Shown here: positions 32,476-40,981 of the stretch, in pieces
How positions within the stretch are numbered: the stretch's first letter is position 1
Layout of the letters: each line of letters starts with the position of its first letter
From: Cupriavidus alkaliphilus
GTDB taxonomy: Bacteria > Pseudomonadota > Gammaproteobacteria > Burkholderiales > Burkholderiaceae
DNA: 64,000 bases
Direction of reading: 5' to 3'
Assembly (NCBI RefSeq): GCF_900094595.1
Contig: NZ_FMAD01000015.1
Span: 62,001 to 126,000, forward strand
Position numbers and translations under genes: made by a program
The notes under the pieces: generated by a model
Seen by the model: only the letters and a program-made list of their open reading frames with translations
The model's database searches: none
Told to the model about the DNA's origin: nothing

Positions 32476-34326
32476 CTACGCCGGCAGCGTCGCCGACAGC
32501 GCCAGGAAATCGAGCACGGCCATGCCGTCGGCCGAGCGCTTGGCCTCGCGCTTGGCCGCTGCCGCCGCGGCGCCGATCTGCTGGCTGCCCACGCGCTGCA
32601 GGCCGGCGACGCCCTCGCCGCTGACGCACACCACGCCCACCGCCATCGATACCGGAGGAAAGAACACCGGCCGCCCGTGCCGGTCTTCGCCATGCATGCC
32701 GCCAGCGGCGCGGTCGGGCGGCGCATACATGGCGCGTGCCGCATCGTTGAAGCGCAGGATCGCGGCACGCATGCGCTCGGCCCAGTCGGCGCTCTGGTAC
32801 AGCACCAGGAAATCGTCGCCGCCCACATGGCCCAGAAAGTCCCGGGCCGGGTCGCACGCCTCGGCCAGGATCGCCGCTGCGCCCTTGAGCATCTCGTCGC
32901 CTTTCCAGTAGCCGTATTTGTCGTTGAACGGCTTGAAGTGGTTCAGGTCGACATAGCAGGCATGGAACTCGCTGGCGGCCTCGATCAGCCGCTCGATATG
33001 CTGGTTCAGCGGGATATTGCCCGGCAGGAAGGTCAGCGGATTGGCGTAGCGCGCCGCTTCCATGCGCACCTCGGTGATCGCCCGGATCAGGTCGGCGCCG
33101 GTGCCCAGCCCGATATAGCGGCCCTGGTCGGTGATCACGAAGCCGTCGGCGAGCGAGCGCGTGTTCTCGCCCGACAGGATCTGCGCCATGTCCTCCAGGC
33201 TGGCGCGCTGGTCGAAGCAGGCCGGGTCGCGGCTGGCCATGGCGATGCAGGCCTTCTTGCCATAGAGCTCGCGATGGAACGGCGCCGCGTAGCGGTCGAT
33301 AAACGCCTGGCGGCCGATGATGGCCAGGGGCCGCCCTTCGTCATTGACCACCGCCACGGCCTGAAGCTCGGGCTGGTCCTGGAAGGTGCGCAGCACCGCA
33401 TCGTTGCTGGCCGAGGGCGATACCGGCGGCGCCGGCCGCAGCAGCCGTCCCGCGGTGATGCCTGACCAGCCCGAACGCACCATCTGCGGAAACACCGCAA
33501 TGCGGCGCGACGCCAACGCCTGCCGTACATGCAGCGCGGCCTGCGCCGCCGGTTGCGCCACTGGCCGTCCCACGTAATAGCCCTGGGCGCCGGTCACGCC
33601 CAGGTCGCGCACCACGGCCAGTTCATCTTCGTCTTCGATGCCTTCGGCGATCACGCGCCCGCCAAAGGCACTCATCATGCGCAGCAGCGCGCGCAGGATC
33701 TCCAGCCGGCGCGAGCAGGACGCGATGCCGCGCACCAGCGACTTGTCGATCTTGACGAAGTGGGGCGACAGGTGCGCGAGCAAGTCCAGGTTGGCGTGCC
33801 CGGTGCCGAAATCGTCCAGCGCGTACTGCATGCCGAGCTCGCGCAACACCGCCATGGCCACGCCAAAGCTCGCGGCGTCGCCGATCGGGGTCTGTTCGGT
33901 GACCTCGATCACCAGCCGCGACGGTGCAATGCCGGCTTCCAGCAGGGCCGCCATCAGCCGCCCCCGGTCCGCCAGCAAGTGCCGCAAGGTCTGCGGGCTG
34001 AAATTGAGGAAGAGCTTGCCGGGCAGGTCGAAGCCGCGCCAGGCAACCAGCGCGGTGCGCGCCGCCTCGACCTCCAGCGCGATGGTGGCGGGGACGCCCT
34101 GCGCCAGCCGGAACAGCGCGTCCGGTGCCGCCCACGGCGAACCCACGGGCCCGCGGATCAGGGCTTCGTAGCCGAGGATGGCGCCGCTGTCCGCCTGCAC
34201 GATGGGCTGGAACACGGCATGCAGCGGCGGCAGACGCGCCGGCGCAAGCACGGCCCCGCCCGGGACAACGCTGGCAGCGTGGGGCGCGGGATCGTGCTGG
34301 GACGTGGCGACAGTCAGGCCATTCAT
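32476..34326 (-). CDS. EAL-CBS-GGDEF cyclic-di-GMP protein
   Basis: A 616-residue cytoplasmic protein. An EAL phosphodiesterase domain (about 35-280) comes first, with E54-A-L, NFSPQT, EVTEQ, DDFGTGHAN, KIDKSLVRG and EGIEDEDE, so all metal and catalytic positions are kept. A pair of CBS-like segments follows (about 295-425, AVAVVNDEGRPLAIIGRQAF and GFVITDQGRYIGLGTG). A GGDEF domain is last (about 445-610). Its signature is GGDDF, a conservative change compatible with activity, and an RxxD inhibitory site is absent. It could both make and degrade c-di-GMP, with CBS sensing a nucleotide. It is divergent from a chemoreceptor. Confidence 0.9.
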   Translation of the reverse strand: MNGLTVATSQHDPAPHAASVVPGGAVLAPARLPPLHAVFQPIVQADSGAILGYEALIRGPVGSPWAAPDALFRLAQGVPATIALEVEAARTALVAWRGFDLPGKLFLNFSPQTLRHLLADRGRLMAALLEAGIAPSRLVIEVTEQTPIGDAASFGVAMAVLRELGMQYALDDFGTGHANLDLLAHLSPHFVKIDKSLVRGIASCSRRLEILRALLRMMSAFGGRVIAEGIEDEDELAVVRDLGVTGAQGYYVGRPVAQPAAQAALHVRQALASRRIAVFPQMVRSGWSGITAGRLLRPAPPVSPSASNDAVLRTFQDQPELQAVAVVNDEGRPLAIIGRQAFIDRYAAPFHRELYGKKACIAMASRDPACFDQRASLEDMAQILSGENTRSLADGFVITDQGRYIGLGTGADLIRAITEVRMEAARYANPLTFLPGNIPLNQHIERLIEAASEFHACYVDLNHFKPFNDKYGYWKGDEMLKGAAAILAEACDPARDFLGHVGGDDFLVLYQSADWAERMRAAILRFNDAARAMYAPPDRAAGGMHGEDRHGRPVFFPPVSMAVGVVCVSGEGVAGLQRVGSQQIGAAAAAAKREAKRSADGMAVLDFLALSATLPA

Positions 34327-34571
34327 AGGAAGCAAGCGGGGGATGGTGCAGAAGCGGTCAGAGGCGCAGCGCGGCCCACATTGCATGACATCCACATGAC
34401 AGCACGATGACAGTCCATATTTGAAGCATGTCACGTTGGCGTCACGTTGATCGACGACGATCCCTGCGCCGCAGCGACTGTCCCGTACCGAGGACAGCGC
34501 CAGCGGCGAATCGGGTCAAGCCCGGGCTGCGCAGGCCGCTCACGCCGGCGCGCCCGTCTGGAGTCATCTCC

Positions 34572-36197
34572 GTGTTGCAAGTTTTCAAGACATCCCTGCC
34601 CGGCCACCGTCGGGCAGTTGCCCCCGCGCGCTGGCTGGTGCGGCTGGGCCGCCTGCCGCTGGTGGCGCGCCTGTGCGCCGCCTTTGCCCTGGTCTACCTG
34701 TTCGGCGCCGCGGTCGGCCTGACGGGCATCGCCAACCTGGTCTCGATCAAGGCCCGCACCGATACCCTGTACCAGCACGACATGCACGGCGCCATCTCGG
34801 CGGAGCGGGCGCAATCAGCACTGGCTGCGCTCGGGCGCGCCCAGCTGGCGCTGACCATGGCCACCAGCAGCACCGAGCGCGACGGCGCCGCCGACGAGAT
34901 CGCGGCGGCGCTGTCGCAACTCGATGCGGCACTGGCCGGCGTGCAGCGGGCCGCCCCCGCGCAGGCGGCGCCACTGCTGCGCGAACGCCAGCGCGCCAGC
35001 GAACTGGCCCAGGCCTACGTGGCCTTGCTGCGCAAGCAGCCGCTGGATCCGCTGCAATTCGACAGCGCGGTCTCGGTCGACGGCCATTTCGTCACCGAGC
35101 AGCTGCAGCGGCTCAGCAGCCAGGTTGAAGCCGTACGCCGCCAGCAGGAGCAGCAGGCCGCCGCCACCGTTGCCAGCGTCGCCGCCAGCCAGTTGCGCGC
35201 GCAGGCCTGGATGGCGGCCCTGCTCGGCGCCAGCCTGCTCGCTGCCGTCGCGCTGGCGTGGATTGCCGCGCGCAGCCTGCGCGCCGAACTGGGCGGCGAG
35301 CCGCGCGACGCCGCCGACATCGCCCGCCGCATTGCCGCCGGCGACCTGACCGCGCCGATCGCGCTGCGCCCCTCGGACCACAACAGCATGCTGCACCATG
35401 TGGCCAGCATGCGCGACCAGCTGGCTGGCGTGCTGGCACGGATCCAGGCCACTGCCCACGAGATCACCGCGGCCAGCCAGCAGATCGCGGCGGGCAACCA
35501 GGCCCTGTCGGCACGCACCGAGCAGCAGGCCAGCGCGCTCGACGCCACCACCGACAGCATGCAGGCGCTGGCGGCGCGCGTCGCCGCCGCGCATGCGCAG
35601 GCCACCGAATCGAGCGAGATGGCCAGCGCGGCCCGCGCCGCCACCGACGACGGCGCGGCCGTGGTGCAACGCATGCGCGGCGCCATGGACGCCCTGCACG
35701 GCCATTCGCGCCATATCGCCGAGATTGTCGGCGTGATCGAAAGCATCGCGTTCCAGACCAATATCCTGGCGCTGAACGCCGCCGTGGAAGCGGCGCGTGC
35801 GGGCCCGGCGGGCCGCGGCTTTGCCGTGGTGGCGCAGGAAGTGCGCGCGCTGGCACAGCGCAGCGCCGATGCGGCGCGGGAGATCGGCGGCATTGTCGGC
35901 AATGCCACCCATGAGATCCAGCAAGGCGCCAGCCTGAGCGGCAGCGTGGTGGCGGCGATGGATCGCATCGCCGCCACGGTGGGCCACAGCCACGCGCTGG
36001 CCGAGGGGCTGCGCACGCTCGCGGACGAGCAGGCCGACAGCGTGCAGGGCGCCACGCAGGCGGCGGCGCAACTGCGCCAGACGGCGCAGCAGAATGCTGC
36101 GCTGGTCGATGAACTGGCCGGCCAGGCGGCGCGGCTCGACCAGCAGGCCGCGGCGCTGGCCAGCGACGTGGCGCGCTTTCGCTTCCGGCAGCCGTGA
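34572..36197 (+). CDS. Methyl-accepting chemotaxis protein
   Basis: I choose the GTG at 34572 (GGAG 11 bases upstream), giving 541 residues; a longer frame would add a nonconserved N-terminus. TM1 is at about 30-53; a four-helix-bundle-like periplasmic domain covers about 55-205; TM2 covers about 218-238. HAMP (about 238-290) and the cytoplasmic signalling hairpin follow. The tip is IESIAFQTNILALNAAVEAA, then GRGFAVVAQEVRALAQRS. No CheR-binding pentapeptide at the C-terminus. Ligand unknown. Divergent from the c-di-GMP protein, which may link chemosensing and biofilm decisions. Confidence 0.92.
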   Translation: MLQVFKTSLPGHRRAVAPARWLVRLGRLPLVARLCAAFALVYLFGAAVGLTGIANLVSIKARTDTLYQHDMHGAISAERAQSALAALGRAQLALTMATSSTERDGAADEIAAALSQLDAALAGVQRAAPAQAAPLLRERQRASELAQAYVALLRKQPLDPLQFDSAVSVDGHFVTEQLQRLSSQVEAVRRQQEQQAAATVASVAASQLRAQAWMAALLGASLLAAVALAWIAARSLRAELGGEPRDAADIARRIAAGDLTAPIALRPSDHNSMLHHVASMRDQLAGVLARIQATAHEITAASQQIAAGNQALSARTEQQASALDATTDSMQALAARVAAAHAQATESSEMASAARAATDDGAAVVQRMRGAMDALHGHSRHIAEIVGVIESIAFQTNILALNAAVEAARAGPAGRGFAVVAQEVRALAQRSADAAREIGGIVGNATHEIQQGASLSGSVVAAMDRIAATVGHSHALAEGLRTLADEQADSVQGATQAAAQLRQTAQQNAALVDELAGQAARLDQQAAALASDVARFRFRQP

Positions 36198-36245
36198 CCG
36201 GGCAGTCGCGGCAAAGATGTGTCGGGTCGAAACATTTGTCATGAC

Positions 36246-36266
36246 GACGTAACCGGCATTTACGTC
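36246..36266. promoter_or_regulatory. GACGTAA inverted repeat
   Basis: GACGTAA (36246-36252) and TTACGTC (36260-36266) with a seven-base spacer, in the AT-richer gap before the HAD-like gene. A candidate operator for an unidentified regulator. Confidence 0.4.
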
Positions 36267-36382
36267 TTCCGCGACGAAGTTACAGATATGTTTCAACTGA
36301 ACCAGCCCCGGTAACGTGACAGCCCGGTTGCGGCGAGTAACCTTGCTTCACACCAACTGAACTGGCACCCGCACAGGAAACC

Positions 36383-36979
36383 ATGGCTGAACGACTCATC
36401 ATGCTGGACGTACCCGGCGTCCTGTACTCCGACCGCTCCCGCGCCCGCCTCGGCGGCATTCCGGATTCGGGCACGCCGCGCGACGTCAGGTTCTTCGACC
36501 CGGTCGCGCTGGGGTTCCTCCGCAGGCTGTTCGGGGTGGCGGGCGCCCGTGTGGTGGTAGCCGATGCCTGGCGCCGGGGCACGCCCGCCGCCATCCTGCA
36601 ACAACTGGACTTGCAGGTCGAAGCCATGACGCCGCCGGTCGCGGGCGGCCACGGCGCCGAGATCGAAGCGTTCTTCGCCCAGGGCGCGCGCCCGGTCCAT
36701 TACGTGATCCTGTCCTGCGCCGCGGCCGAGTCGATGCCCGAGGCACTGCGCGAGCATCTGGTCACGGTCGACCCGGCCGTGGGCCTGACGCTGGAAAATT
36801 TCCAGCAGGCGCTGGATATCCTGGGCGTGGCCTGTCCGTCGACGGTCATGCCGGCGCCGAAGCTGGACGCGGGGCTCAAGGCCAAGCTGGCGCAACTGCA
36901 GCAACTGGCACGGGACAACCCTGCCCGCTTCGGCAGCGCGTTGGCACCGGCACGCGAAGTGACCGCCGTCCACGCCTGA
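36383..36979 (+). CDS. HAD-like protein with altered catalytic motifs
   Basis: A 198-residue protein resembling the HAD domain seen in Swiss-Army-knife RNA repair proteins: N-terminal LIMLDVPGVLYSDRSRARLGG and VVVADAWRRGTPAAILQQL. In active members motif I reads LDVDGVL; here the second Asp is Pro (LDVPGVL), and motif II, usually with Ser/Thr before WR, reads ADAWR. Phosphatase activity is therefore doubtful; a binding role is possible. GAAACC precedes the ATG rather than a clear ribosome site. It has no operon partner. Confidence 0.75.
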   Translation: MAERLIMLDVPGVLYSDRSRARLGGIPDSGTPRDVRFFDPVALGFLRRLFGVAGARVVVADAWRRGTPAAILQQLDLQVEAMTPPVAGGHGAEIEAFFAQGARPVHYVILSCAAAESMPEALREHLVTVDPAVGLTLENFQQALDILGVACPSTVMPAPKLDAGLKAKLAQLQQLARDNPARFGSALAPAREVTAVHA

Positions 36980-37160
36980 GCCGCCGCTGCCATGCAGTTC
37001 CCGACGGGGCGCCCACGGGCGCCCTGTTTTGCATCCGGCGATCCTGAACGCGCGATACAAAGGGCCCGGCCTTCTCGCTCCGGCGCATCCCTGTCGCAGC
37101 GATCCCGTATCATGCTCGCTGTCGCCGGCCCCATGCCGGAGCTTTTTGCCTGGACCCGCC

Positions 37161-37529
37161 ATGCCTCACCTCGTCATCGAACTCACGGAAAACACACGCC
37201 TGAACTGCTCGCAGGAAGAACTGCTGGATGAGGCCAATGCCGCCCTGCTGGCTTCCGGCCAGTTCCAGGAGGCGGATATCAAGTCGCGCTGCATCACGCT
37301 GTCGACCTACCGCCAGGGCATCGATGCCGTCGAGCGGGCCTTTGTCCATGCGCGCCTGTCGATCCTGGACGGGCGCGATACCGCCGTGCGCCAGGCGCTG
37401 GCGCAGGCGGTCTGCGATGTGATTGCCGAAGCCGTGCGCTCGGGCGGCGGCACCGGCCAGAACGTGCAGGTGTCAGTGGAAGTCTGCGAGATGGCGCGCG
37501 CTACCTACGCCAAGCAATTGGTGGCCTGA
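37161..37529 (+). CDS. 5-carboxymethyl-2-hydroxymuconate isomerase-like protein
   Basis: A 122-residue tautomerase-superfamily protein of the CHMI type (family length about 125). The catalytic Pro is residue 2 (MPHLVIELTENTRL), exposed after Met removal. The core LDEANAALLASGQFQEADIK and RCITLSTYRQG match the family. CHMI isomerises a homoprotocatechuate ring-cleavage product, but no other hpa genes adjoin it, so its role could be different. The start is set by Pro2. Confidence 0.88.
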   Translation: MPHLVIELTENTRLNCSQEELLDEANAALLASGQFQEADIKSRCITLSTYRQGIDAVERAFVHARLSILDGRDTAVRQALAQAVCDVIAEAVRSGGGTGQNVQVSVEVCEMARATYAKQLVA

Positions 37530-37558
37530 TCCGCCGCGCCGTCGGGCGGCCGCCCAAT

Positions 37559-37647
37559 AAAAAACCCGCGGCCGTTGCGGCCGCGGGCGGAAGCTTCAGG
37601 AAGACTCCGGAAGCTCTGTCATGGGGAGCGCCCCCGCACCCATGACG
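37559..37647 (-). ncRNA. Candidate small RNA with G-rich loop
   Basis: A complete minus-strand transcription unit in the gap between CHMI and the HU gene. It has a -10 box TAGAAT (37659-37654, 5 of 6 matches). Seven bases later comes the hairpin GTCATGGG/CCCATGAC (37646-37618), whose loop contains GCGGGGGCGC. A weaker AGCTTC/GAAGCT stem follows, then a terminator with a perfect 10-base CCCGCGGCCG/CGGCCGCGGG stem (37587-37565) and six U residues. Both genes nearby are already accounted for: CHMI runs the other way and the HU gene has its own terminator at 37726-37752. About 89 nucleotides. Function unknown. Confidence 0.62.
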
Positions 37648-37725
37648 TAGTCGATTCTAGGTGGGCGACATGGCCACCGACTTGACCTGGATTAAACGCT
37701 GCCGGATTGGTGCCGGCGGCCATAA

Positions 37726-37752
37726 AAAAGGAGCCGGCAAGCGGCTCCTTTT
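37726..37752. terminator. Bidirectional terminator after the HU gene
   Basis: AAAAGGAGCCG (37726-37736) and CGGCTCCTTTT (37742-37752) form a perfect 11-base stem with a five-base loop and A/T runs on both sides. It ends the HU transcript on the minus strand, 23 bases past the stop. Confidence 0.88.
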
Positions 37753-37774
37753 CTTTCTGGACAACTGGCGCAGG

Positions 37775-38233
37775 TCAGGCTGCGGCGTCCTTCAGCTTCT
37801 TCAGCGGACGGACCTTGACCTTGACGCTGGCCGGCTTGGCCGGGAACCAACGCTCTTCACCGGTGAACGGGTCCTTGCCGAAGCGCTTCTTCTTGGCCGG
37901 CACTTGCTGCGCCGTGACCTTCAGCAGGCCGGGCAGCGTGAACTCGCCCGCGCCCTTCTTGTTCAGCGCGCTGACGATGGTGTTTTCCAGGTGGGCCAGC
38001 ACCGTCTTCACGGTCTTGGCTTCCAGTTCCGTCTGGGCTACCAGGTGAGCGACCAGGCTCGACTTGTTGAAGGTGTCCTTCAGCGGGCGCGCAACGGGCG
38101 CAGCGGCGGGAGCAGCCTTCTTGGCCGGCGTGGCCTTCTTGGCGGCAGCCTTCACGGGTGCCTTGGTTGCCGCAGCCTTCTTGGCGGCGGGCTTGGTTGC
38201 AGTCTTCGCGGTCGGTTTCGCTTTGGTCGCCAT
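37775..38233 (-). CDS. HU-family DNA-binding protein with Lys/Ala-rich tail
   Basis: 152 residues. The first 50 are a histone-H1-like Ala/Lys/Pro tail (TATKPAAKKAAATKAPVKAA). A diverged HU/IHF fold fills about 55-145: FNKSSLVAHLVAQTELEAKT, GEFTLPGLLKVTAQQVPAKK and the DNA-binding arm RFGKDPFTGEERWFPAKPAS. Proteins with this layout occur in Cupriavidus, Ralstonia and Bordetella (BpH-like tails) and compact DNA. The classical HU of the window is at 48179-48460. The leader upstream contains alternative hairpins. Confidence 0.88.
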   Translation of the reverse strand: MATKAKPTAKTATKPAAKKAAATKAPVKAAAKKATPAKKAAPAAAPVARPLKDTFNKSSLVAHLVAQTELEAKTVKTVLAHLENTIVSALNKKGAGEFTLPGLLKVTAQQVPAKKKRFGKDPFTGEERWFPAKPASVKVKVRPLKKLKDAAA

Positions 38234-38580
38234 ATCGATATTCGTAAGTTGAACAGATGGATGCCGGCAGGTGTTATGCATTGCTGCTGAGCGTTGCGCA
38301 ATCGCCTGATCGACGCCCACTGAATCATAGCGGAAAGTGCCGTAAGTCAAGGGGTTTTCATGCATGCGACACGCAAAACCCGGTGAAAACCCCGGGTTTT
38401 GTCGCGGCTTTGCCTCAGTGCAAGCGCGAAAACGGCCTACGTCCCCCCGTTTTGGCGTGCGCGGCCGCAGCGCCAAGTCCCGCGCGCAACGCTGCGCGCG
38501 CCTCCGCACGCTACCGTTCGCGCTCGCGCGGAGCGTTCCGTTCAGCCCGCATTCAGCTGTTTTGATGCAAACTCCGAGCC
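38234..38580. other. 347-base region between the HU gene and the PepSY gene
   Basis: Holds the divergent promoters of the two genes and the alternative hairpins at 38351-38401. Bases 38440-38540 are very GC-rich with short CG repeats. I see no gene in it. Confidence 0.55.
38351..38401. other. Two mutually exclusive hairpins
   Basis: GGGGTTTTCA (38351-38360) can pair with TGAAAACCCC (38384-38393), and CAAAACCCGG (38374-38383) with CCGGGTTTTG (38392-38401). Both stems are perfect 10-mers and share bases 38392-38393, so both cannot form fully at once. The position fits the leader of the HU gene on the minus strand. Confidence 0.4.
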
Positions 38581-38931
38581 ATGACCCCTTGTTTCCAGGC
38601 CCTTCTGCGCCCGCGCGCGCTGGTGGCCGCCGCGCTGCTGGCACTGGCGGCGGTCCCCGCCGCGCACGCCGACAAGGATGCCGATCGCGCGCGCGCCGCG
38701 GTGCAGTCCGGTGAAATCCTGCCGTTGTCGCGCATCCTCGAGACCGTCTCGCGCCAGTACGCCGGCGACGTCATCGGCGTCGAACTCGATCACGACGACG
38801 GCATCTGGCAGTACGAGGTCAAGCTGCTGCTGCCCGGCGGCTCGGTGGCCAAGCTCGAATACGATGCGCGCACCGCCGTCCTGCTCAAGGCCAAGGGGCG
38901 GGGGCTGGAAGGCGCGCGCCGCAAACCCTGA
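38581..38931 (+). CDS. Periplasmic PepSY-domain protein
   Basis: 116 residues: signal peptide ending AAHA-DKD (about 30), then one PepSY domain (about 40-112; AVQSGEILPLSRILETVSRQ, WQYEVKLLLPGGSVAKLEYD). PepSY proteins often sit upstream of PhoP/QseB-like two-component pairs, as here, and may modulate the sensor from the periplasm. The response regulator starts 17 bases downstream. Confidence 0.9.
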   Translation: MTPCFQALLRPRALVAAALLALAAVPAAHADKDADRARAAVQSGEILPLSRILETVSRQYAGDVIGVELDHDDGIWQYEVKLLLPGGSVAKLEYDARTAVLLKAKGRGLEGARRKP

Positions 38932-38947
38932 CCCGGCAAAGACAACC

Positions 38948-39622
38948 ATGCGCATCCTGCTGGTCGAAGATGAAACCGCCCTTGCCGCGCAGGTCCGTGC
39001 AAGCCTGGCCGACGCCGGCTATGCCGTCGACACGGCCGCCGATGGCCTGGACGCCTGGCACCTGGGCGCCGAAGAACCTTACGACGCGGTCATCCTTGAT
39101 CTGGGCCTGCCGCGGCTGGACGGACTCTCGGTGCTGCGCCGCTGGCGCGCAGCGCAGGTCAGCGCGCCGGTGCTGATCCTGACCGCGCGCGACAGTTGGA
39201 CCGAGAAGGTCGAAGGCATCGATGCCGGCGCCGACGACTACCTGGCCAAGCCCTTCCGCATGGAAGAGCTGCTGGCGCGCATCCGGGCGCTGATCCGGCG
39301 CGCCCATGGCATGCCCGCGCCGGAACTGCAGTGCGGCCCGGTGCGGATGAATCCCCGCGCCGGCACGGTCAGCGTGGACGGCGCGCCGGTGGTGCTGACC
39401 GCCCATGAATTCCGTGTGCTTGACTACCTGATGCACCACCCCGGCGCGATCGTCAGCAAGACCGCGCTGACCGAGCACATCTACGCACAGGACTTCGACC
39501 GCGACAGCAATACCATCGAGGTCTTTGTCGGCCGCCTGCGGCGCAAGCTCGGCGTCGATGTCATCGAAACCGTGCGCGGCCAGGGCTATCGGCTGCGCCC
39601 GCCGGCGCAGGCTAGCACCTAG
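38948..39622 (+). CDS. PhoP/QseB-like response regulator
   Basis: 224 residues. Receiver with acidic EDE near residue 7-9, phosphoacceptor Asp51 (VILDLGLPRLDG), switch Thr in LILTARDSW and Lys in LAKPFRMEELLAR; all canonical. The OmpR/PhoB winged helix spans about 125-220. It is in an operon with the PepSY gene before and the kinase directly after (the kinase ATG follows the TAG with no gap). Confidence 0.95.
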   Translation: MRILLVEDETALAAQVRASLADAGYAVDTAADGLDAWHLGAEEPYDAVILDLGLPRLDGLSVLRRWRAAQVSAPVLILTARDSWTEKVEGIDAGADDYLAKPFRMEELLARIRALIRRAHGMPAPELQCGPVRMNPRAGTVSVDGAPVVLTAHEFRVLDYLMHHPGAIVSKTALTEHIYAQDFDRDSNTIEVFVGRLRRKLGVDVIETVRGQGYRLRPPAQAST

Positions 39623-40981
39623 ATGCCGGTGCGCCTGCGTCGCTCGCTTGCACTGCGCCTGCTGGCGGTGGCGGCGATCTGGCTCGCCGCGGCGTTGGGG
39701 GTCAGCGGCTGGCTGCTGTCGGCCCTGTTCGAGCGCCACGTCAACCAGACCTATGTGCGCCAGCTCGAGCACCAGCTCGCCAGCCTGGCCGCGGCGCTGG
39801 AATGGAACGCCGAGGGCAGGCTGGTCCTCCACCGCAGTCCCGCCGATCCCCGCTACGAACTGCCCTATTCCGGCGCCTACTGGCAGGCGCTGGCCCCCGG
39901 CGCGCTGCTGCGCTCGCGCTCGCTGTGGGATACGGAGATGCCGGCGACGGCGCTGCGCCGTCTGCCCGCTGCCGCGGACGCATCGGATGGAATCGCCGAG
40001 GTGCGCTCCGGTCCCAACCAGCAGTCGCTGCTGGTGGTGTCGCGGCAACTGGTGCTGGCCTCGGCCGATACCCCGGTGGAAATCTCGGTGGCGCTGGACC
40101 GCACCGAACTGCGCGCCGCGCGCCGCAGTTTCAACCAGACGCTGGCGTGGTCACTGACGGCGCTGGGACTGGGGCTGATGCTCGCGGTGGCGGCGCAGGT
40201 GCGGTTCGGGCTGGCGCCGCTGGCACGGCTGCGGCGCGCGCTCGGCACCATGCAGGCGCGGCGCGAGGCGAGCCTGGGCGGCGCCTGGCCCGCCGAGGTC
40301 GAACCGCTGGTGACCGAGATCAATGCCCTGCTGGCACGCAATGCGCAAGCGCTGGAACGCTCGCGCCGCCAGGCCGCCGACCTGGCCCATGCGGTCAAGA
40401 CCCCGCTGGCGGTGCTGGCTAACGAGGCAGCGGCGTTGCCCGGCACCGCGGCGCAGGCCGTCTCGGGCCAGGTCGAAGCGATGCGGCGCCAGGTGGACCG
40501 CCACCTCGCGCGGGCCCGTGCCGCCGGCGCGGCCGCGGCCCGCGGCGAGCGCATCGACGCCGCCCCCGCGGTGCGCGAGCTGACCCGCGCGCTGGCGCGG
40601 CTGCATCGTGAGCGGGCGCTGGAGCTGACGGTCCGCGGCGGCGGGCATTTCGCCGGCGACCGCCAGGACCTGGTCGAGATGCTGGGCAACCTGCTCGACA
40701 ACGCCTGCCAATGGGCGCGCACGCGCGTGCGCGTCACGCTGCGCGAGGACGCTGGCGTGCTGGAAATCCGGGTCGAGGACGATGGCGCGGGCATGCCGCC
40801 CGAGGCGCAGGCGCTGGCGACCGCGCGCTATGGCCGGCTCGACGAGGCCGCCGCGGGCAGCGGCCTGGGCCTGGCCATCGTCACGGAAATCGCTGCCTTG
40901 TATGACGGCAGCCTGGCACTGGCGTCGAGCCAGCTGGGCGGTCTGGCGGCCCGTTTGCGGCTGCCGGCGGGGCAGCCCTGA
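39623..40981 (+). CDS. Sensor histidine kinase, PhoQ/QseC-like
   Basis: 452 residues: TM1 about 10-32, periplasmic domain about 33-170, TM2 about 172-192, HAMP-like linker, then the kinase. His256 lies in LAHAVKTPLAVL, the N-box is NLLDNACQWA, the G1 box is EDDGAGMPPEAQ and the G2 box is GSGLGLAIV. It phosphorylates the regulator encoded upstream. The periplasmic sensor region has no recognisable named domain; by analogy with PhoQ/QseC, divalent cations, antimicrobial peptides or small signals are possibilities only. Confidence 0.95.
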   Translation: MPVRLRRSLALRLLAVAAIWLAAALGVSGWLLSALFERHVNQTYVRQLEHQLASLAAALEWNAEGRLVLHRSPADPRYELPYSGAYWQALAPGALLRSRSLWDTEMPATALRRLPAAADASDGIAEVRSGPNQQSLLVVSRQLVLASADTPVEISVALDRTELRAARRSFNQTLAWSLTALGLGLMLAVAAQVRFGLAPLARLRRALGTMQARREASLGGAWPAEVEPLVTEINALLARNAQALERSRRQAADLAHAVKTPLAVLANEAAALPGTAAQAVSGQVEAMRRQVDRHLARARAAGAAAARGERIDAAPAVRELTRALARLHRERALELTVRGGGHFAGDRQDLVEMLGNLLDNACQWARTRVRVTLREDAGVLEIRVEDDGAGMPPEAQALATARYGRLDEAAAGSGLGLAIVTEIAALYDGSLALASSQLGGLAARLRLPAGQP

